Shown: positions 63,920-64,000 of the stretch, in pieces
How positions within the stretch are numbered: position 1 is the stretch's first letter
Layout: every line of letters begins with the position of its first letter
From: SABI01 sp963663665
Lineage (GTDB): Bacteria; Spirochaetota; Spirochaetia; Sphaerochaetales; Sphaerochaetaceae
Length of the DNA: 64,000 bases
NCBI GenBank assembly: GCA_963663665.2
Contig: CAXXKP010000001.1
Location: 1,054,001-1,118,000, forward strand
Reading direction: 5' to 3'
The notes under the pieces: generated by a model
Databases searched by the model: none
The model's input: the letters and a program-made list of their open reading frames with translations, nothing else
Told to the model about the DNA's origin: nothing
Program-made: the position numbers and the translations under genes

Positions 63920-64000
63920 TTAGTCCCATTCCTCCATGAAAGGTGTTAGATAATCTGAAAGTGCTTCAAGAGAAAAATAGTGTTTCCCTATAGAGAAATT
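63920..64000 (-). CDS. C-terminal end of an unidentified gene (partial)
   Basis: The last 26 codons of a minus-strand gene running off the right edge, ending YLTPFMEEWD and TAA (63922-63920), 3 nt before the LacI start codon. Too short to name. From the operon context a sugar or glycerate-metabolism gene is likely. Confidence 0.5.
   Translation of the reverse strand, partial: NFSIGKHYFSLEALSDYLTPFMEEWD

Noticed and set aside
1..64000. CRISPR arrays, insertion sequences, rRNA genes
   Set aside because: No regularly spaced repeats, transposase-like frames with terminal repeats, or rRNA-like stretches were found by reading.

Overview
This window looks like a chromosomal piece of a spirochaete, probably anaerobic or facultative and possibly from a cold habitat. 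The taxonomic guess rests on inference: signal peptides ending in an Ala-Ser-Gly-Gln-Gln-Glu type junction, frequent TTG/GTG starts with good Shine-Dalgarno sequences, fairly AT-rich DNA, and the mix of sugar ABC transporters with multidomain signalling proteins. TGA is an ordinary stop in this genome (for example at 42318-42320). This matters for the main finding.

Layout. (1) 1-8951: a YtfQRT-YjfF-type (galactofuranose/pentose family) ABC importer faces a three-gene sensor operon on the other strand: lipoprotein sugar-binding protein, YesM-like histidine kinase and YesN-like AraC response regulator. (2) 9570-38283: a large exopolysaccharide locus. It holds mannose-1-phosphate guanylyltransferase, six glycosyltransferases (five GT4-like, one GT2), an initiating sugar-phosphate transferase, WecG/TagA-type transferase, an unusual nucleotidyltransferase/hexapeptide/sugar-transferase-like fusion, Wzx, Wzy, Wzc-like protein, a GH9 hydrolase, an AlkP-fold hydrolase and CelD/FemAB-type acyltransferases. 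Regulation appears to be built in: a GGDEF protein with a degenerate active site, and a STAS antagonist plus SpoIIE-type phosphatase pair. (3) 38520-44254: small outer-membrane-like protein, DUF3494 ice-binding lipoprotein, a 59-aa excisionase-type HTH protein behind a helically phased AT-rich repeat, an OmpR-type two-component system and a lipid-type glycosyltransferase. (4) 44331-53623: VOC protein, RsgA, an arsenic-type cluster (arsC diverging from thioredoxin-fold protein and permease) with a palindromic operator, DUF1295, NTF2-like, SDR, phosphoesterase, and a PII-like/DUF1538 pair. (5) 53814-60739: a selenocysteine and cytochrome block, all on the minus strand. (6) 60888-64000: a small unknown protein, a GH13_18 phosphorylase, its LacI regulator and the end of one more gene.

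The most striking observation is in block 5. The genes selC, selA and selB are followed by a multihaem c-type cytochrome lipoprotein that is split by a single in-frame TGA (57091-57089). The reading frame is identical on both sides. Haem motifs, a lipoprotein signal and a good ribosome binding site lie upstream, and ten of the eleven CxxCH motifs lie downstream. A 6-bp GC hairpin with a 7-nt loop opening with G sits 9 nt after the TGA, where a bacterial SECIS is expected. ResB and CcsA (System II haem-attachment proteins) follow. Read together, this is a compact module for making a selenocysteine-containing multihaem cytochrome: the tRNA, its charging enzyme, its elongation factor, the substrate protein and the haem lyase. 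The selenoprotein reading is inference from sequence and context.
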